From positions 2,480,001 to 2,544,000 of the forward strand of contig OZ241738.1 of the NCBI GenBank assembly GCA_965200925.1: 64,000 nucleotides of DNA, written 5' to 3'. This document shows, piece after piece, positions 1 to 7,696 of the stretch; within the stretch, counting starts at the first letter, position 1; each line of letters starts with the position of its first letter. The stretch is from WTGU01 sp965200925. GTDB taxonomy: Bacteria > Pseudomonadota > Alphaproteobacteria > UBA828. The position numbers and the translations under genes are program-made. The notes beneath the pieces are model-generated. The model was not told the DNA's origin and did no database searches. It saw nothing but the letters and a program-made list of their open reading frames with translations.

Positions 1-795
1 GACGCCTGGCCGGACGCCGCGGCCGCGATCATGACCACCGACACCTTCCCCAAGGGCGCGACCCGGACGGCCGCGCTCGCCGGCACGCCGGTCGTCGTCA
101 ACGGCATCGCCAAGGGGTCCGGGATGATCGCGCCGAACATGGCCACTATGCTCGCCTTCCTGTTCACCGACGCGCGGCTCCCGGCTTCCGTGCTGCGCCC
201 GGCGCTGCGGCGGGCCAACGACCGGTCGTTCAACGCCATCACGGTGGACGGCGACACCTCGACGAGCGACACCTGCCTCCTGTTCGCGACCGGTGCTGCG
301 GGAAACCGGCGGATCGGTCGGGCTGCCGACCCGCACCTCCGCGATTTTCGCGCGGCGTTGGAAGCCGTCATGGCCGATCTGGCGCAACAGATCGTCCGCG
401 ACGGGGAAGGCGCCCGGAAATTCGTGGCGATCGCCGTGCGCGGCGCGCCTTCCGAGGCCGCGGCGCGGCGGCTCGGGCTGACGATCGCCAACTCGCCGCT
501 GGTCAAGACGGCGATCGCCGGCGCGGACCCGAATTGGGGGCGGATCGTCGCGGCGGTGGGCAAGGCCGGACTGCCGCTCGACCAGAATCGCCTCTCGATC
601 TGGATCGGCGGCCGGCGGGTGGCGCGGGGCGGGCGGGTCGATCCCGCCTACGACGAACCGTCCGCGGCCCGCCATATGCGACAGGCCGAGATCGAGATGG
701 CCGTCGAGGTCGGCGCCGGGCCCGGCGCGGCGACCGTCTGGACCTGCGATCTGACGCATGGCTACATCGACATCAATGCCGACTACCGCTCCTGA
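1..795 (+). CDS. argJ: ArgJ, bifunctional glutamate N-acetyltransferase / ornithine acetyltransferase (5' partial)
   Basis: The open frame runs in from the left edge, so the N-terminal part of the gene is missing. ArgJ moves an acetyl group from N-acetylornithine to glutamate in the cyclic arginine pathway. The visible part starts just before the family motif IMTTDTFPK and carries the autoproteolysis site KGSGMIAPNMATML; in this family cleavage before the Thr exposes the nucleophile of the beta chain. The C terminus ends GYIDINADYRS, typical of ArgJ. The next gene overlaps the 3' end, which suggests an argJ-mutT transcription unit. Family assignment is firm; only the N terminus is unseen. Confidence 0.95.
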   Translation, partial: DAWPDAAAAIMTTDTFPKGATRTAALAGTPVVVNGIAKGSGMIAPNMATMLAFLFTDARLPASVLRPALRRANDRSFNAITVDGDTSTSDTCLLFATGAAGNRRIGRAADPHLRDFRAALEAVMADLAQQIVRDGEGARKFVAIAVRGAPSEAAARRLGLTIANSPLVKTAIAGADPNWGRIVAAVGKAGLPLDQNRLSIWIGGRRVARGGRVDPAYDEPSAARHMRQAEIEMAVEVGAGPGAATVWTCDLTHGYIDINADYRS

Positions 796-1201
796 GGGCG
801 CGCGGCCGATCGTCCTCGTCGCCGCGGCGGCGCTGGTCGACGCCGACGGGCGGGTTCTCCTCGCCCGGCGGCCCGAGGGCAAGGCCATGGCCGGGCTCTG
901 GGAGTTCCCGGGGGGTAAGCTGGGCCCCGGCGAGACGCCGGAGCAGGCGCTGATCCGGGAGCTTCGCGAAGAGCTCGGGGTCGACGTCGAGGGGAGCTGC
1001 CTCACGCCGCTCGCCTTCGCGTCGCACGGCTACGACGGGTTCCATCTCCTGATGCCCCTCTACGTCTGCCGCGTCTGGCGGGGCGCCGTGACACCGCGCG
1101 AGGATCAGGAACTCCGCTGGGTGCGGCCGGCGCGGCTCCGGGATTTTCCCATGCCGCCGGCCGACGCGCCGCTCGTCGCCCTGCTGCGCGATCTGCTATA
1201 G
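776..1201 (+). CDS. mutT: Nudix hydrolase, MutT-like (8-oxo-dGTP diphosphatase type)
   Basis: This is a 141-residue Nudix protein. The Nudix box is complete: GG-KLGPGETPEQALIREL followed by REELGV, fitting GX5EX7REUXEEXGU. MutT enzymes hydrolyse oxidised dGTP so that it is not incorporated into DNA. The gene overlaps the end of argJ by 20 bp; an alternative ATG at 758 would add six residues. The pairing argJ-mutT is common in alphaproteobacteria. The substrate cannot be fixed from sequence alone, but the length and the motif G-L-W-E-F-P-G-G-K match MutT rather than larger Nudix families. Confidence 0.85.
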   Translation: MPTTAPEGARPIVLVAAAALVDADGRVLLARRPEGKAMAGLWEFPGGKLGPGETPEQALIRELREELGVDVEGSCLTPLAFASHGYDGFHLLMPLYVCRVWRGAVTPREDQELRWVRPARLRDFPMPPADAPLVALLRDLL

Positions 1202-1237
1202 CCTGCGCGCCGGAAACAAAGGGGAATATCGGCGAAA

Positions 1238-1266
1238 TTGAAAACGGCGCGGCGGCGGGGTATGGT
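1238..1266 (+). promoter_or_regulatory. Predicted sigma70 promoter of gltA
   Basis: TTGAAA at 1238-1243 and TATGGT at 1261-1266 are separated by 17 bp. The predicted start of transcription, near 1273, fits the GTG start of citrate synthase at 1319 and argues against earlier in-frame TTG or GTG starts. Confidence 0.5.
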
Positions 1267-1318
1267 CGGCGGGTTCGGCCAGCGCGAGCGCGTGGCCCGG
1301 GTGGAGAGAGGGGAGCGG

Positions 1319-2656
1319 GTGTCCACAGCACGTCACGAGGAGCGTCGCGAGGGCGACGAAGCGCCGGTGGCGAACGCCGTTCTGACCGACCGGGAGGGCG
1401 GGGGTTCGGTCGAGCTCCCGATCCTGGAAGGGACGATCGGCCCCAAGGTGATCGACATCCGCGCGCTCTACGCCGGGACCGGCAAGTTCTCCTACGATCC
1501 GGGCTTCACCGCGACCGGCTCGTGCAAGTCGAACATCACCTACATCGACGGCGAGCAGGGCGTCCTGCTGCACCGCGGCTATTCCATCGACGAGCTCGCC
1601 GCGCGCAGCGACTTCCTCGAGGTCGCCTATCTGATGCTCTACGGCGAGCTGCCCAACGCGGTGGAAAAGGCCTCCTTCGTCGACACCATCACCCACCACA
1701 CGATGGTGCACGAGCAGATCAACTATCTGTATCGGGGGTTCCGGCGCGACGCCCACCCGATGGCGGTGATGATCGGGGTGGTCGGCGCGCTCGCCGCCTT
1801 CTATCACGACACGACCGACATCGGCGATCCGAAGCAGCGCCTGATCGCCTCCCACCGGCTGATCGCGAAGATACCGACCTTCGCCGCAATGGCGTTCAAA
1901 TACAGCATCGGCCAGCCGTTCGTTTATCCGCGCAACGACCTCACCTATGCCGAGAACTTCCTGCACATGATGTTCGCGGTGCCGTGCGAGGACTACAGGG
2001 TCAACCCGATCCAGGCCCGCGCCATGGACCGGATCCTGATCCTCCACGCGGACCACGAGCAGAACGCCTCGACCTCCACGGTGCGCCTCGCCGGCTCCTC
2101 CGGTGCCAACCCCTACGCCTGCATCGCGGCCGGGATCGCGACGCTCTGGGGCCCGGCCCACGGCGGGGCGAACGAAGCCGTCGTGCGGATGCTGGAGGAA
2201 ATCGGCTCGGTCGGCGACATCCCGGCCTTCATCGCGCGGGCGAAGGACAAGGACGATCCGTTCCGCCTGATGGGCTTCGGCCACCGGGTCTACAAGAACT
2301 ACGACCCGCGGGCGACGGTCATGCGGGAAACCTGCCACGAGGTTCTCGACGACCTGGGGATCGACGACGAATTGCTGAAGATCGCCATGACGCTGGAGCG
2401 GATCGCGCTCGAGGACGAGTATTTCATCGACCGCAAGCTGTATCCGAACGTCGACTTCTACTCGGGGCTGATTCTGAAGGCGCTCGGCATCCCACCGCAT
2501 CTGTTCACGGTGATCTTCGCGCTGGCGCGCACCGTCGGCTGGATCGCCCAGTGGAACGAGATGATCGAGGACCCGGAGCAGAAGATCGGCCGGCCGCGCC
2601 AGCTCTACACCGGCCCGCCGCCGCGCGGCTTCGTCCCGCTGGAGGAACGCGGCTGA
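1319..2656 (+). CDS. gltA: Citrate synthase
   Basis: This 445-residue type II citrate synthase condenses oxaloacetate and acetyl-CoA to citrate at the entry of the TCA cycle. Characteristic stretches are YIDGEQGVLLHRGYSI, the catalytic-His region LWGPAHGGANEAV, MGFGHRVYKNYDPRA and the Asp region YPNVDFYSGLILKALG. The frame is open further upstream, but the GTG at 1319 follows a purine-rich Shine-Dalgarno run (GGAGAGAGGGGAG, 1302-1314) and a promoter at 1238-1266, and it gives the usual family length. The gene is monocistronic and converges with the protease gene to its right. Confidence 0.96.
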   Translation: MSTARHEERREGDEAPVANAVLTDREGGGSVELPILEGTIGPKVIDIRALYAGTGKFSYDPGFTATGSCKSNITYIDGEQGVLLHRGYSIDELAARSDFLEVAYLMLYGELPNAVEKASFVDTITHHTMVHEQINYLYRGFRRDAHPMAVMIGVVGALAAFYHDTTDIGDPKQRLIASHRLIAKIPTFAAMAFKYSIGQPFVYPRNDLTYAENFLHMMFAVPCEDYRVNPIQARAMDRILILHADHEQNASTSTVRLAGSSGANPYACIAAGIATLWGPAHGGANEAVVRMLEEIGSVGDIPAFIARAKDKDDPFRLMGFGHRVYKNYDPRATVMRETCHEVLDDLGIDDELLKIAMTLERIALEDEYFIDRKLYPNVDFYSGLILKALGIPPHLFTVIFALARTVGWIAQWNEMIEDPEQKIGRPRQLYTGPPPRGFVPLEERG

Positions 2657-2713
2657 GCGGCGCCGGTGCGCAGGCCCGGAGACCCGCGGCCCGACGAGCC
2701 GCACTCCAAAAAA

Positions 2714-4081
2714 TCAGCGAATCAGGAGGAAGAGCGCACCGTCGCCACGGCGGACGTTGAGCAGGAGCGGGCCGTCGGTCGTACCGGCGAGCCGCAGGAC
2801 GTCCTCGGGCTCCCGTACCTGTTCGAGATTGACCGTGGTGATCACGTCGTCTTCCCGGAGCCCGGCGTTCCAGGCGGGGCTGTTGCTCTCGACCTCGACG
2901 ACGAGCACGCCGTCGACCTTCCCGTAGAGCGGCGAGTCCTCGAGAACGCGGCCGAAGACGGCGCCTTCGAGCCGGGGCGCCCGACTGCCGGGCTGGAGCT
3001 TCGCCTCCGCGATCTCGCCCACCTCGAGGCCGACCTCCATGCGCCGCCCGTCGCGGACGAGGGCCAGACGAACCGCGTCGCCGATCCGCAACATGCCCAC
3101 CTTGTTGCGCAGGTCGGCCGAACCGGCGACCGGCTCGCCGTTCATCCCGACGATCACGTCGCCCGGCCGCAGCCCGACCGCCTCCGCCGGTGTGTCGGGG
3201 AGCACCTGGCTCACCACGGCACCCCTGCCGTCGCCGACGGAGAACGCCTCGGCGAGCTCGGGGGTCAGATCCTGGATCTGCACGCCGATGCGGCCGCGCC
3301 GGATTTCGCCATGGGTCAGGATCATGTCCATGATCCGCCGCGCCATGTTGATCGGGATCGCGAAACCGATCCCGACATTGCCGCCGCCCGGCGCAATGAT
3401 CGCGGTGTTGATGCCGACGAGTTCACCCTTGAGATTGATCAGCGCGCCGCCCGAATTGCCGGGGTTAATCGAGGCGTCAGTCTGGATGAAGTCCTCGTAG
3501 GATTCGATGCCGAGGCCGGAGCGCCCGACGGCGCTGACGATGCCGGAGGTGACCGTCTGGCCGAGCCCGAACGGGTTGCCGATCGCGAGCACGTGGTCGC
3601 CGACCTCCAGCTCGTCCGAATCGGCGAAGGGGAGAGCCGTCAGCGATTCCGGCTCCACCTTGAGGACCGCGATGTCGGTGCCGGGGTCGGCGCCGACGAG
3701 CTCGGCCTCGAGCCGCCGGCGGTCCGCCAGGGTGACGACGATCTCGTCCGCGTTCGCGACCACGTGCTGGTTGGTGAGCAGGTAGCCCTGCGCGGCGTCC
3801 ACGATGACGCCCGAACCGACGGAGCGGCCCTCCCGCGGCCGGGGTTGCGGGCGCGGCCGGTCGCCGAAGAACCGGCGGAAGAACGGATCGTCGAAGAAGG
3901 GATGCCGCCGCTGCCGGGTCTCCCCCTTGGTCGCGATGTTCACCACCGCCGGCGCGCTTCCCTGGACGAGGGGGGCGAGAGTGGGCACCTCGCTCGCCGT
4001 GAGATGCGCGCCCGCCGGCGACGCCGCCCCCAGCGCCGCCGCGAGGAGAGCGGCCGTCAAGATCGGAATCGGGAAGCGCAT
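2714..4081 (-). CDS. degQ: Periplasmic Do/DegQ-type serine protease (HtrA family)
   Basis: This 455-residue secreted protease starts with a signal peptide (hydrophobic residues 7-24, cleavage near SPAGA). The trypsin-like triad is visible as H106 in TNQHVV, D136 in GTDIAVL and S210 in NPGNSGGAL. Two PDZ domains follow (roughly residues 270-355 and 370-450). The Q-linker with PFFDDPFFRRFFG is typical of alphaproteobacterial DegP/DegQ proteins. Such enzymes degrade or refold misfolded envelope proteins. The gene is divergent from the deacetylase at 4214 and convergent with gltA. DegP and DegQ cannot be separated from the sequence alone. Confidence 0.93.
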   Translation of the reverse strand: MRFPIPILTAALLAAALGAASPAGAHLTASEVPTLAPLVQGSAPAVVNIATKGETRQRRHPFFDDPFFRRFFGDRPRPQPRPREGRSVGSGVIVDAAQGYLLTNQHVVANADEIVVTLADRRRLEAELVGADPGTDIAVLKVEPESLTALPFADSDELEVGDHVLAIGNPFGLGQTVTSGIVSAVGRSGLGIESYEDFIQTDASINPGNSGGALINLKGELVGINTAIIAPGGGNVGIGFAIPINMARRIMDMILTHGEIRRGRIGVQIQDLTPELAEAFSVGDGRGAVVSQVLPDTPAEAVGLRPGDVIVGMNGEPVAGSADLRNKVGMLRIGDAVRLALVRDGRRMEVGLEVGEIAEAKLQPGSRAPRLEGAVFGRVLEDSPLYGKVDGVLVVEVESNSPAWNAGLREDDVITTVNLEQVREPEDVLRLAGTTDGPLLLNVRRGDGALFLLIR

Positions 4082-4213
4082 TCAACCCCTCCGTCGCAGC
4101 GGGCGCGCCCGACTCCGGCGGGCCCGTTGCCCAATGTGGCGATTATCCGGCGCAGGTCCAGCCCGGAAAGGCGCTTGGCCGTGTTACGCTGGCGGCGCTG
4201 CGGGAGGATGCGG

Positions 4214-5146
4214 ATGGCGAGGACGGTTCTTTTCAGCCACCCGGTCTGCGTCGAGCACGATCCGGGCCGGCGCCATCCGGAATCGGGCGCGCGCCTGCGC
4301 GCCGTCCTCGATGCGCTCGCCGGCGGTGCTTTCGAACGCCTGGAGCGGCGCGAAGCGCCGCTGGGAGACCCGGAGATCCTGGGCTGGGCGCATCACCCCG
4401 ACCTGGTCGAGTCGATCCTGGCGCGCGTGCCGAGCCGGGGGCGGACGGCGATTGATGGCGACACGGCGATGTCGCCCGCCTCGGGTGATGCGGCCCGGCG
4501 CGCTGCCGGGGCCGTGGCGGCGGCCGTGGACGCCGTACTCGCCGGCGAGGCGGACAACGCCTTCTGCGCAGTCCGCCCGCCTGGCCACCACGCCGAGCCG
4601 CGGCGGGCGATGGGATTCTGCCTCTTCAACAACGTCGTCGTCGGGGCGGAGCGGGCACGGCGGGCGCACGGCCTGACCCGAATCGCCGTGGTCGATTTCG
4701 ACGTCCACCACGGCAACGGCACGCAAGCCGCGTTCGAGACGGACGGCGACCTCTTCTTCGGCTCGACGCATCAGCATCCCCTCTATCCGGGCACCGGGGC
4801 GGCGAGCGAGACGGGGCGCGGCAACATCGTCAACGCGCCCCTCTCGCCGGGCGCCGGGTCTGCGGCCTTCCGCGACGCGATGGAGAGCCGCCTGCTGCCG
4901 GCGCTGCGCGCGTTCCGGCCGGCGCTGATCCTCGTCTCGGCCGGCTTCGACGCCCACCGGGACGACCCGCTGGCGGCGCTCGAACTGGTGGAGGACGATT
5001 ACGCCTGGATCACGACCCGGCTGACCCGGCTCGCGGGCGAGTTGTGCGACGGGCGCGTCGTCTCCACCCTCGAAGGTGGCTACGACCTCCGGGCCCTGGC
5101 CGCGAGTGCCCAGGCCCACGTCCGCGCCCTGATGGCGGCCTCCTGA
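4214..5146 (+). CDS. Class II histone-deacetylase-family protein (acetoin utilisation / acetylpolyamine amidohydrolase type)
   Basis: This 310-residue arginase/deacetylase-fold enzyme carries the zinc-hydrolase signatures RPPGHHAEP (tandem His), DFDVHHGNGTQ (metal-binding Asp and His), GSTHQHPLYPGTG and SAGFDAHRDDPL, with the end motif LEGGYDL. It likely removes acetyl groups from lysine or polyamine substrates. ATG 4214 was chosen over ATG 4208 because GGGAGG at 4202-4207 lies at the right distance only for 4214. The gene commonly sits directly before xseB-ispA in alphaproteobacteria, as it does here. The true substrate is unknown. Confidence 0.88.
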   Translation: MARTVLFSHPVCVEHDPGRRHPESGARLRAVLDALAGGAFERLERREAPLGDPEILGWAHHPDLVESILARVPSRGRTAIDGDTAMSPASGDAARRAAGAVAAAVDAVLAGEADNAFCAVRPPGHHAEPRRAMGFCLFNNVVVGAERARRAHGLTRIAVVDFDVHHGNGTQAAFETDGDLFFGSTHQHPLYPGTGAASETGRGNIVNAPLSPGAGSAAFRDAMESRLLPALRAFRPALILVSAGFDAHRDDPLAALELVEDDYAWITTRLTRLAGELCDGRVVSTLEGGYDLRALAASAQAHVRALMAAS

Positions 5147-5169
5147 CCGACGGGCGGACCGGGTGCGGG

Positions 5170-5198
5170 TTGCCGTGGGGACGGACAGCGCCTAGAAT
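5170..5198 (+). promoter_or_regulatory. Predicted sigma70 promoter of xseB-ispA-tlyA
   Basis: TTGCCG at 5170-5175 and TAGAAT at 5193-5198 are 17 bp apart. The expected start of transcription falls at or next to the xseB ATG at 5205, and no Shine-Dalgarno sequence is seen, so the transcript may be leaderless. Confidence 0.45.
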
Positions 5199-5204
5199 TT
5201 CGGC

Positions 5205-5459
5205 ATGGACGAGGGGGCGGCACCGGGCGGAGAGGGGCCGACGTTCGAGGGCGCGATGCGCGAGCTCGAAACGATCGTACATGATCTGGAGACGGGCGAG
5301 ACGGACCTCGAAGCCGCCATCGCCGCCTATGAGCGCGGCGTCACCCTGAAGAAGTTTTGCGAGGACAAGCTGCGGCAGGCCGAGCTTCGCGTCGAGAAGA
5401 TAGACGGCGACGCCGCCGGCGATGTCCGGACGGAGCCGTTCGACGAGGCCCGGGGGTAG
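5205..5459 (+). CDS. xseB: Exodeoxyribonuclease VII small subunit
   Basis: This 84-residue XseB has the diagnostic core FEGAMRELETIVHDLETGET and YERGVTLKKFCEDKL, a two-helix coiled coil that packs on XseA. Exonuclease VII degrades single-stranded DNA in repair. The gene is followed after 1 bp by ispA, the usual arrangement. No ribosome-binding site is visible before ATG 5205; the predicted promoter at 5170-5198 would give an almost leaderless mRNA. Confidence 0.92.
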   Translation: MDEGAAPGGEGPTFEGAMRELETIVHDLETGETDLEAAIAAYERGVTLKKFCEDKLRQAELRVEKIDGDAAGDVRTEPFDEARG

Positions 5460-5460
5460 C

Positions 5461-6348
5461 GTGACGTCCCTCGCGTCCGCGCTCCGCGAGGCGGCGGACG
5501 CGGTCGACGCGGCCCTCGATTCGCTCGTCCCCGAGCCGAACGGCGAAGACGGGCGCCTGTTCGAGGCCATGCGCTATGCGCTCTTCGCCGGCGGCAAGCG
5601 CCTGCGGCCGTTCCTCGTCCTCGCCAGCGCCGACCTTCTCGGCGTCCCGCGCGCCTGGGCGCTCAACGCCGCCGCGGCCATCGAGATGGTGCACACCTAC
5701 TCGCTGGTCCACGACGATCTGCCGGCGATGGACGACGACGACCTGCGCCGGGGGAAGCCGACCTGCCACGTCGCCTTCGACGAGGCGACCGCGATCCTGG
5801 TCGGCGATTCCCTCCTCACCCTGGCCTTCGAGGCGGTCACGGCGCCGTCGGGCCATCCGGACGCGGCGGTGCGCGCCGAGCTCGCCTGCGCGCTGGCCCG
5901 GGCCGCCGGCGGCGAGGGGATGGCCGGCGGCCAGGCGATCGACTTGGCGGCCGAGAGCCGGGTCCTCGGTCTCGACGAGGTGATCCGGCTCCAGCAGCTC
6001 AAGACCGGCGCACTGTTCGGCTTCTCCTGCGAGGCGGGCGCCATCCTTGCCGGCGAGCGCGGCGCGGTCCGCGCGGCGCTTCGCGACTACGCCGCCCGGA
6101 TCGGGCTCGCCTTCCAGATCACCGACGACCTGCTCGACCGCGAAGGCTCGGAGGCCAGCCTCGGCAAGGCCGTCGGCAAGGACGCGGCAGCCGGCAAGGC
6201 CACGTTCGTCGACCTGCTCGGCGCCGAGGAAGCGCGCCGACGGGCCGGGGCACTCGTCGACGAAGCCGTCGCGGGCTTAGCCCGGTTCGACGGCAAGGCG
6301 GCGGCGCTTCGCGGCCTCGCCCGCTATATCGTGGAACGGCGGCACTGA
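5461..6348 (+). CDS. ispA: Farnesyl/geranylgeranyl diphosphate synthase
   Basis: This 295-residue short-chain trans-prenyltransferase condenses DMAPP and IPP to farnesyl or geranyl diphosphate. The first aspartate-rich motif is in LVHDDLPAMDDDDLRRGKPT and the second is ITDDLLDREG; GGKRLRP and QLKTGALF are also present. The GTG start at 5461 lies 1 bp after the xseB stop; an ATG at 5422 inside xseB is possible but gives a non-homologous extension. In many alphaproteobacteria dxs follows ispA, but here tlyA follows at once, overlapping the stop codon. Confidence 0.93.
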   Translation: MTSLASALREAADAVDAALDSLVPEPNGEDGRLFEAMRYALFAGGKRLRPFLVLASADLLGVPRAWALNAAAAIEMVHTYSLVHDDLPAMDDDDLRRGKPTCHVAFDEATAILVGDSLLTLAFEAVTAPSGHPDAAVRAELACALARAAGGEGMAGGQAIDLAAESRVLGLDEVIRLQQLKTGALFGFSCEAGAILAGERGAVRAALRDYAARIGLAFQITDDLLDREGSEASLGKAVGKDAAAGKATFVDLLGAEEARRRAGALVDEAVAGLARFDGKAAALRGLARYIVERRH

Positions 6349-7103
6349 GCCGGCGCGTCCCCGGCAAGAACCGGCTCGACTCCCTGCTCGCGGCACGCGG
6401 GCTGGCCGAGAGCCGGGCGCGGGCGCAGGCGCTGATCCTCGCCGGGCGCGTCTTCTCCGGCGAGCGCCGCCTCGACAAGCCGGGCCTCCGGGTGGCCGGC
6501 GACCTCGCGCTCGCGGTGCGCGGCGCCGACCACCCGTGGGTCTCACGCGGCGGAATCAAGCTCGACCACGCGCTCGCGCATTTCGGGATCGACCCGCAGG
6601 GGCTGACGGCGCTCGACATCGGCGCGTCCACGGGTGGCTTCACCGACGTGCTGTGCGCACGGGGGGCGCGGCGCGTGTTCGCCGTCGACGTGGGCTACGG
6701 CCAGCTCGCCCTCGCTCTTCGCGACGACCCCCGCGTCGTCGTGCTGGACCGCACCAACGCGCGCCGCCTGACACGGGAGCAGGTGCCGGACGCGATCGAC
6801 CTCGTGGTCTGCGACGCGAGCTTCATCGGCCTGCGGACGATCCTGCCTGCGCCCCTGGCACTCGCCGCGCCCGGCGCCCGGCTGGTCGCCCTGATCAAGC
6901 CCCAGTTCGAAGCCGGGCGCGGCCAGGTCGGGAAGGGCGGCATCGTCCGCGACCCGACCATCCACGCCGCGGTCTGCGCGCGCATTCGCGCCTGGCTGGA
7001 GGAGCGGGGCTGGCCGGTGCTCGGGGTCACGCCGAGCCCCATCAAGGGCCGCGGCGGCAACGTGGAATTCACGATCGCGGCGGAACGCCGCCCGCTCCCT
7101 TGA
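6345..7103 (+). CDS. tlyA: TlyA-family rRNA 2'-O-methyltransferase (hemolysin A family), probable CTG start
   Basis: The protein is about 252 residues: an N-terminal S4 RNA-binding domain (NRLDSLLAARGLAESRARAQ and GRVFSGERRLDKPG) followed by an FtsJ-like methyltransferase domain with the SAM site LDIGASTGGFTDVL and the motif LIKPQFEAGRGQVGKGG. Family members 2'-O-methylate ribosomal RNA. The first ATG, GTG or TTG in frame is the GTG at 6492, which would cut the S4 domain away. The S4 domain is only complete if translation starts at CTG 6345, which overlaps the ispA stop as CTGA. The non-canonical start is inferred, not shown. The promoter of the next operon overlaps the 3' end. Confidence 0.85.
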   Translation: MSRRVPGKNRLDSLLAARGLAESRARAQALILAGRVFSGERRLDKPGLRVAGDLALAVRGADHPWVSRGGIKLDHALAHFGIDPQGLTALDIGASTGGFTDVLCARGARRVFAVDVGYGQLALALRDDPRVVVLDRTNARRLTREQVPDAIDLVVCDASFIGLRTILPAPLALAAPGARLVALIKPQFEAGRGQVGKGGIVRDPTIHAAVCARIRAWLEERGWPVLGVTPSPIKGRGGNVEFTIAAERRPLP

Positions 7104-7127
7104 CAAGGCCATCGTTCCCGCTACGAA
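7100..7127 (+). promoter_or_regulatory. Predicted promoter of the hydroquinone-cleavage operon
   Basis: A consensus -35 box TTGACA lies at 7100-7105, overlapping the tlyA stop codon, and TACGAA follows at 7122-7127 after 16 bp. The first gene of the operon starts at 7173. Confidence 0.4.
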
Positions 7128-7172
7128 CGGAGGCGAAGGTCGCGCGCGAGACGACCGGCGGGAGAAGGGCGC

Positions 7173-7664
7173 ATGAGCGAATACACGACCGAGCTCGGGT
7201 CCCTCGACAGCTACCGCAAGGGCGGGGTCCACGTCATCGACGACGACCCGCGCAACTACGTCTTTTCCAATGTGTTCGAGGTCGCCCGCCAATCCGCGCC
7301 GTTCGAGCGGGTTTGCGTGGCGAAGAACATGGAATACGTCGTCGAGATCATGCGCGCCGAGGGCGCCTCGCCGTGGTTCACGGCGGGGCACGACGAGTTC
7401 GCCTTGTGCCTGGACGGCGCCGTCGAGGTGACCCTCGCCCGGCACGCGGGCGCAGCGCCGGAAGGCGACGGGGCCCGACGGCTCGCCGGCGAGCCGGACG
7501 GGCCGCGCATGGGGCGGATCAAGGCCGGGCGCGGCCATCTGGCGCTGCTGCCGGGGGGCACGGCTTACCGGATCGCGGCGGCGCGTCCGAGCGTCGTCCT
7601 GTTTCAATCGATTGACGGACCGCTCACTGCCCACAAATGGGCGGACATCTGCCAGACCGACTGA
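7173..7664 (+). CDS. hqdA: Hydroquinone 1,2-dioxygenase small subunit (HqdA/HapC/PnpC-like)
   Basis: This 163-residue cupin-like protein is about the size of the small subunit of the two-component hydroquinone dioxygenases (HapC, PnpC, HqdA). It has a beta-rich cupin-type layout (GHDEFALCLDGAVEVTLA, then LLPGGTAYRI) but no clear complete metal site, as expected for the non-catalytic subunit. It sits 32 bp upstream of the recognisable large subunit, which is the main reason for the call. The expected complex is an alpha2beta2 iron(II) enzyme that opens hydroquinone to 4-hydroxymuconic semialdehyde. Confidence 0.75.
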   Translation: MSEYTTELGSLDSYRKGGVHVIDDDPRNYVFSNVFEVARQSAPFERVCVAKNMEYVVEIMRAEGASPWFTAGHDEFALCLDGAVEVTLARHAGAAPEGDGARRLAGEPDGPRMGRIKAGRGHLALLPGGTAYRIAAARPSVVLFQSIDGPLTAHKWADICQTD

Positions 7665-7696
7665 GGGGCGGCGACGGGAGAACGGAGGGAAGAACC

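Noticed and set aside
1196..2704. Long open frame on the minus strand opposite citrate synthase
   Set aside because: It mirrors gltA codons in a high-GC gene; the translation is Arg/Asp/His-rich with no family resemblance.
2666..4207. Upstream part of the plus-strand frame leading into the deacetylase gene
   Set aside because: It is antisense to the DegQ-type protease; the deacetylase homology and ribosome-binding site begin at 4214.
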